NCBI GenBank assembly: GCA_023393755.1
Contig: JAEXCA010000234.1
Span: 1-9,213, forward strand
Length of the DNA: 9,213 nucleotides
Direction: 5' to 3'
Origin: Actinomycetes bacterium
Lineage (GTDB): Bacteria > Actinomycetota > Actinomycetes > Propionibacteriales > Propionibacteriaceae
Below are positions 5,924 through 9,213 of the stretch, one piece after another. Numbering within the stretch: the first letter of the stretch is position 1; each line of letters begins with the position of its first letter. Both the position numbers and the translations under genes were made by a program. The notes under the pieces were generated by a model that ran no database searches, was not told where the DNA came from, and worked only from the letters and a program-made list of their open reading frames with translations.

Positions 5924-6289
5924 GTGCCAACCTCGCTGAGATTCGGGCGTGGCAGGATATCGGGGTGGCCATATCCACTGCTGCGCAGCCTGGAAGAGCT
6001 TGTCGAGTTGGCGCGTTCCGGCGCGCTCGATGCCTTCTGCGTCTACGGCGCCGGCGACGAGATCGATCCGGACGGGAGCTACCTGGTCGCCGACTATCCG
6101 ACGGTGGTCGAGGATCGCGAGCTCTACCCCACCGAGGTCGTCGCGGGCGGTCTCGGGTTGCTGTACTACGGCCAGCAGTTCACCGATGTCGTCCGGATGG
6201 CGCTCGACCAGCTGCCGGACGCCACCCCGCAGCAGATCGCTCGGGCATTGCGCTACTACGACGACCACGACACCTTCCTGGTGTTCTGA
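5924..6289 (+). CDS. Small acidic protein, DUF7716-like, start uncertain
   Basis: From a GTG at 5924 the product is 121 residues. The conserved-looking part begins near residue 19 (LLRSLEELVELARSGALDAF). It continues with an acidic central stretch (DEIDPDGSYLVADYPTVVED) and a C-terminal helix ending ARALRYYDDHDTFLVF. The layout and especially the final YY-D-D-F pattern recall the DUF7716 family of uncharacterised small cytoplasmic proteins. This is from memory, not a search. There is no signal peptide or membrane segment. In this frame there is no ATG before the domain; GTG 5924 lacks a Shine-Dalgarno, and the alternative TTG at 6008 would cut into the first helix. The first 15 residues are basic and may not be real. 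Coding is supported by the protein-like composition and by the stop fitting neatly before the next gene. Function unknown. Confidence 0.65.
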   Translation: MPTSLRFGRGRISGWPYPLLRSLEELVELARSGALDAFCVYGAGDEIDPDGSYLVADYPTVVEDRELYPTEVVAGGLGLLYYGQQFTDVVRMALDQLPDATPQQIARALRYYDDHDTFLVF

Positions 6290-6305
6290 GCCGAAGCCAG
6301 ATCGA

Positions 6306-6971
6306 TCAGAACTCAGGCCAGTTCTGCTCCAGGCCGCTGAGGATGAACTCGACCTTGGCGTCCATCATGGTCCGGTCGGTCCAGGATTCCTCCGGACGGT
6401 AGAAGGTCTCCGCGTCGCCGACCGCATCGCGGACGGTGTCGAGCCCCCGCCGGCCGGTCTCGTCCACCGCACGCATCGACTCGACCCCCAGGTGGGAGGC
6501 GAAGACGGTGTCACCGAGGAAGTCGAGGGCGAACATGGTTTGCCGCAGGGTCAACCCCTGGCCGACCAGATTGTCGCCATAGGCGTTGAAAACCCGTTCG
6601 ATCCGGGTGGGCGCCACCGGGAAGGAGAACACCAGGCGGCTCAGCCCCGGGTACTCCTCGCATACCCGCCAGCACTCGTCGGCCCACAGTCGTAGCGTCC
6701 GGCGCCAGGGCCAGCCCGGTTCCGGGAGCGCAATGCTCTCCCCCGCCGCGTCCAGGCAGGCCAGCACCAGCTCCTCGCGGGAGGGGAAGAGCCGGTAGAG
6801 CGCGGTGGTGACCACGCCGAGCCGCTCGGCCACGGCGGACAGCGTGAACCGGTCGATGCCCTCGGCGACCGCGGCGGCAACGGCGTCCGCAGCGGTGAAG
6901 GCGGGCTTGCGTCCGACCCTCCGGCCACCGGGCACCGGACCTCTGCCCATCACCGGCGAGGAGTCCTGCAC
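6306..6971 (-). CDS. TetR-family transcriptional regulator
   Basis: Up to 221 residues. An N-terminal DNA-binding domain (about 24-70) contains the helix-turn-helix FTLSAVAERLGVVTTALYRL (42-61), followed by FPSREELVLACLDAAGE. An all-helical ligand-binding and dimerisation domain runs about 80-221. The start is ambiguous. GTG 6971 lies 4 bp after the stop of the upstream ABC gene; GTG 6953 and ATG 6950 are in frame and would remove 6 or 7 residues before the basic GRRVGRKP arm. None has a clear Shine-Dalgarno, so coupling to the ABC gene is likely. Being last in the transporter operon, it probably senses the transported compound or a related signal and controls the operon promoter, which lies beyond the right edge. 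The TetR call is strong; target and ligand are inferred. Confidence 0.9.
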   Translation of the reverse strand: MQDSSPVMGRGPVPGGRRVGRKPAFTAADAVAAAVAEGIDRFTLSAVAERLGVVTTALYRLFPSREELVLACLDAAGESIALPEPGWPWRRTLRLWADECWRVCEEYPGLSRLVFSFPVAPTRIERVFNAYGDNLVGQGLTLRQTMFALDFLGDTVFASHLGVESMRAVDETGRRGLDTVRDAVGDAETFYRPEESWTDRTMMDAKVEFILSGLEQNWPEF

Positions 6972-6975
6972 CGGC

Positions 6976-8748
6976 TCAGGCTAGCGCAGCGCGCCCGGTC
7001 AGTTGCCAGCCCGCAGCGCTGTGCAGGTGTCCCCAGAACCGGGCGTAGGTGCCGCTGCTGGCGAGCAACTCCTCGTGGGCTCCCTGCGCCTCGACCCGGC
7101 CGTCCTCGGTGAGTGCGACGATCTGGTCGGCGGCGGCGATGGTGTCCAGCCGGTGGGCGATGATCAGGACGGTCGCCTGCCGCCGCAGCCGCTCGACGGC
7201 TGCCACGACGTGGGCCTCGTTCTCCACGTCGAGCGCGGACGTGGCTTCGTCCAGCAGCACGATCGGCGACTGCTTGAGCAGCGCGCGGGCGATCGCCACC
7301 CGCTGGCGTTCGCCGCCCGACAGCGCCCGTCCGCCTTCGCCGACCCGGGACGCCCAGCCGTCCGGCAGTCGCTCCGCGATCTCGGTGACGCCGGCCAGGT
7401 CGGCCGCCTCGCGGATCTCCTCGTCGGTGGCGTCCTCCCGGCCGACCGCCACGTTGGCCGCCAGGGTGTCGTCGAACAGGTAGACGTCCTGGAAGACCAT
7501 GGAGAGCTGGCCCATCAGTTGCTCGGTGGTCTGTTCGGTGACCGGACGTCCGCCGACCCTGACGGTGCCGGAGTCGGCGTCGTAGAACCGGCTGACCAGG
7601 CGGGCGATGGTGGTCTTGCCGCTGCCGGACGATCCCACCAGCGCGACCATCGAGCCGGCCGGCACCGACAGCGACACGTTCCGCAACACCGGTCCGGCGT
7701 CGGCGGCGTAGCCGAAGCTGACGTCCCGCAGTTCGATCGTCCCTGGCGCGGGTAGGTCGGCGGGCGAGGTGGGTTCAGGCAGCGGCTTGGCGGTGAGCAC
7801 CTCGTCGATCGTGTCCAGCAGAGGACGCCGGGATTCCAGCGACATGGCGCTCTCGGTGATGGTCGACAGTGTCGAAGTGAACCGCAGCGCCAGGCCGATG
7901 AAGGCCAGCGCCGGGATCGGCGCCAGCGTGCCGGAGACAGCCAGCGAGCCGGAGATGGTGATCAGCGCAACGATCACCCCCTGGGTCACCGCACCGCTCA
8001 GCAGCATCCCGAAGGTCTCGATCCACTGCGCCCGGACCCTGGCCGACCGGGTGTCCTCGAGCGCGGTGCGCAGCGGCGGGAAGTCATCGCTGCGACCGCA
8101 GGAGCGCAGCGCTCCCTGGCACTGCGCGTACTCCACGATCCGGTTCGCCAGGTTGACCTCCTGGGGCTCGTGGAGGGCGCTGCCCCGGCGCATGAAGTGG
8201 GTGGACACCAGGGTGATCAGCACGAACACCGGTGCCGAGACGGTCAGCACCAGGCCGAGCAACGGGTTCCAGACCCAGGCGGCGACCGCGATGACCACGG
8301 CCGACGTGAGGCGGCTGATCAGCGGGCCGGCCATGTGGGCGAAGATCTCGCCGGCGGACATCAGCTCCGCCGAGACCATCCGGGACAGGCGGCCGGAGAT
8401 CGGCCGGGCGAACCAACCCAGCGGCTGCTTGGCCACCTGGTCGCCGATCAGGCGGTGGATGCTGTGGAGGAAATCCAGCGCGACCCGGTAGGTGAGGCGC
8501 TGCTGCAGATAGTTCAGCCCGAAGCAGGTCGCCGCCAGCACCGAGAACACCCACAACCAGCCGACAGCACCCAGACCCCAGACCGGCGCACCCGAGGCCA
8601 GGGAGCTGATCGCCGGCAGCAGTGCCGCCAGCGCGAGGCCCTCGATCAGGCCGACCAGGGCCGCGGCCCACAGCGCCGGACGTAGCGCCTCGGGGCGCGA
8701 GATGGTCCGCTGCAGCCGGGGCAGGATGTCGATCAGCGGGAGCTTCAT
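6976..8748 (-). CDS. ABC exporter-fold half-transporter (permease-ATPase fusion), IrtB/YbtQ-like
   Basis: This 590-residue protein has a six-helix type IV ABC membrane domain (about 25-295) fused to an ATPase domain (about 335-575). Walker A is GSSGSGKT (372-379), the Q-loop is Q420 in VFQDVYLFDDTLAANV, the signature LSGGE is 476-480, Walker B IVLLDE 496-501 with E501 as catalytic base, the D-loop SALD 504-507 and the H-loop H532. All catalytic parts are intact. The EGLALAALLPAISSL first helix, the ANRIVEYAQCQGALRSCGR linker and the VFQDVYLFDDTL loop resemble IrtB and YbtQ, which pair with IrtA/YbtP to take up ferric siderophores although built on the exporter fold. It overlaps the upstream ABC gene by ATGA and has its own Shine-Dalgarno, GGAGG (complement of 8758-8762), 9 nt ahead. 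It surely works as a heterodimer with that protein. Siderophore uptake versus drug or lipid export is not settled. Confidence 0.92.
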   Translation of the reverse strand: MKLPLIDILPRLQRTISRPEALRPALWAAALVGLIEGLALAALLPAISSLASGAPVWGLGAVGWLWVFSVLAATCFGLNYLQQRLTYRVALDFLHSIHRLIGDQVAKQPLGWFARPISGRLSRMVSAELMSAGEIFAHMAGPLISRLTSAVVIAVAAWVWNPLLGLVLTVSAPVFVLITLVSTHFMRRGSALHEPQEVNLANRIVEYAQCQGALRSCGRSDDFPPLRTALEDTRSARVRAQWIETFGMLLSGAVTQGVIVALITISGSLAVSGTLAPIPALAFIGLALRFTSTLSTITESAMSLESRRPLLDTIDEVLTAKPLPEPTSPADLPAPGTIELRDVSFGYAADAGPVLRNVSLSVPAGSMVALVGSSGSGKTTIARLVSRFYDADSGTVRVGGRPVTEQTTEQLMGQLSMVFQDVYLFDDTLAANVAVGREDATDEEIREAADLAGVTEIAERLPDGWASRVGEGGRALSGGERQRVAIARALLKQSPIVLLDEATSALDVENEAHVVAAVERLRRQATVLIIAHRLDTIAAADQIVALTEDGRVEAQGAHEELLASSGTYARFWGHLHSAAGWQLTGRAALA

Positions 8749-9213
8749 GCGTCCACACCTCCGAGCTGGTCCTGAGCTTGTCGAAGGGCCTCGCCCCGAG
8801 TTCGTCGAAGGGTGGCCGTGGTCGCCTCCCAGAGCCGGGCGTAGCCGGGTCGGTTCATCAGTTCCTGGTGCGCGCCGGTCGCCACCACACGGCCCGCTTC
8901 CACCAGGACGATCTGGTCGACGCCCTTGATCACTTCGGGCCGGTGCGCGATCAGCAGCACGGTCTTGCCGCGCACCAGGTCGGAGAGCGCCTGCTGGATC
9001 TGGTGCTGGGATTCGGGATCGGTCAGCGCGGTGGCTTCGTCGAGGATCAGCACCGGCGCGTCCACCAGAATCGCCCGGGCGATCGCGATCCGCTGCGCCT
9101 GACCGCCGGAGAGACCGGTGTCGGCGCCGTAGACGGTGTCGAACCCGTGGGGCAGCTGCTCGATCTCGTCCAGCACCCGGGCGGCCCGGGCCGCCCCCCC
9201 GCTCTGGTCGTCG
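8745..9213 (-). CDS. ABC transporter ATPase domain, partner half-transporter (5' part beyond window)
   Basis: Only the C-terminal 155 residues are in the window; the frame stays open to the right edge, so the Walker A, Q-loop and any membrane domain are outside. Visible are the signature LSGGQ (34-38 of the fragment), Walker B VLILDE (54-59), the D-loop region ATALTDPESQ (61-70) and the H-loop H90 in LLIAHRPEV. The ALTDPES variant recalls the AFADPEN type of YbtP/IrtA-like proteins and fits a partner role with the next gene. A GTG at 9176 lies inside the domain and is not the start. The last 20 residues or so (RRTRGEALRQAQDQLGGVDA) are encoded by an interspersed-type DNA repeat and are unlikely to be conserved. 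The gene ends in an ATGA overlap with the 6976-8748 gene. Confidence 0.88.
   Translation of the reverse strand, partial: DDQSGGAARAARVLDEIEQLPHGFDTVYGADTGLSGGQAQRIAIARAILVDAPVLILDEATALTDPESQHQIQQALSDLVRGKTVLLIAHRPEVIKGVDQIVLVEAGRVVATGAHQELMNRPGYARLWEATTATLRRTRGEALRQAQDQLGGVDA
8758..8762 (-). promoter_or_regulatory. Shine-Dalgarno for the IrtB-like gene inside the upstream ABC gene
   Basis: On the minus strand this is GGAGG, 9 nt before the ATG at 8748. It lies within the last codons of the upstream gene, only 8 bp from the repeat copy at 8771-8788. This supports independent re-initiation in addition to the ATGA overlap and fixes the start. Confidence 0.6.
8771..8812. repeat. Tandem pair of a CTTCGACAAGCTCAGG-type interspersed repeat
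   Basis: Copy 1, CCTGAGCTTGTCGAAGGG (8771-8788), and copy 2, CCCGAGTTCGTCGAAGGG (8795-8812), agree at 15 of 18 bases and start 24 bp apart. On the minus strand copy 1 reads CCCTTCGACAAGCTCAGG, a motif I know as a frequent short repeat in high-GC bacterial genomes. Because the period is a multiple of three, both copies are read in the same frame at the 3' end of the ABC gene, as LRRTRGEA and LRQAQDQL. No transposase is nearby; these repeats are non-autonomous. Confidence 0.7.

Noticed and set aside
5888..6268. Upstream extension of the VOC frame to 272 residues
   Set aside because: It runs antisense through the DUF7716-like gene. The VOC fold starts normally at the ATG at 5887.
9194..9200. 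Run of seven C at the window edge inside the partial ABC gene, possible frameshift site
   Set aside because: The reading frame continues through it to the edge with plausible residues, and the upstream part of the gene is not visible, so an indel cannot be argued.
1..9213. A novel defence, CRISPR, mobile or phage-type system
   Set aside because: No direct-repeat array, transposase, integrase, nuclease, toxin pair or RNA gene was seen. The genes belong to known regulator, transporter and VOC families plus one small uncharacterised protein.

Overview
The window is GC-rich throughout and densely coded. GTG starts are common, neighbouring genes overlap by ATGA, and one promoter looks leaderless. 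All of this fits an actinomycete. A CCTTCGACAAGCTCAGG-type repeat at 8771-8812 is, from memory, common in high-GC genomes such as Propionibacteriales and Nocardioides relatives, so a member of that order is a reasonable guess. No RNA gene, CRISPR array, insertion sequence or phage gene was seen. Eight complete genes and one gene cut by the right edge account for almost all of the sequence.

Layout. 1-122: non-coding flank with one perfect DnaA-box 9-mer. 123-2281 (minus): a two-gene operon, a 14-helix DHA2-type MFS exporter followed by a MarR repressor. 2282-2429: a shared divergent control region holding two separate palindromes. One lies just upstream of the MFS gene. The other sits on the -35 and spacer of a well-formed, apparently leaderless promoter for the rightward genes. 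2430-5421 (plus): a three-gene operon, ABC ATPase, internally duplicated ABC permease and a GbsR/MarR-type regulator, each overlapping the next by ATGA. 5450-5887 (minus): a VOC (glyoxalase-fold) protein. 5924-6289 (plus): a small acidic protein resembling the DUF7716 family, with an uncertain start. 6306-9213 (minus): two half-transporter-type ABC exporter-fold proteins, the upstream one incomplete, followed by a TetR regulator.

How the genes work together. The left 5.4 kb reads as two back-to-back drug or lipid efflux modules, one driven by proton motive force and one by ATP. Each carries its own winged-helix regulator and its own operator-like palindrome in the 148-bp shared region. The natural inference is autoregulated, ligand-inducible efflux, with possible cross-talk. 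The right part carries a heterodimeric ABC pair that resembles the IrtA/IrtB and YbtP/YbtQ siderophore-associated transporters more than ordinary drug pumps, with its regulator placed last in the operon. The window is mostly recognisable families. The parts most worth a second look are the divergent control region, the in-frame repeat forming the C-terminus of the partial ABC protein, and the small gene at 5924-6289.
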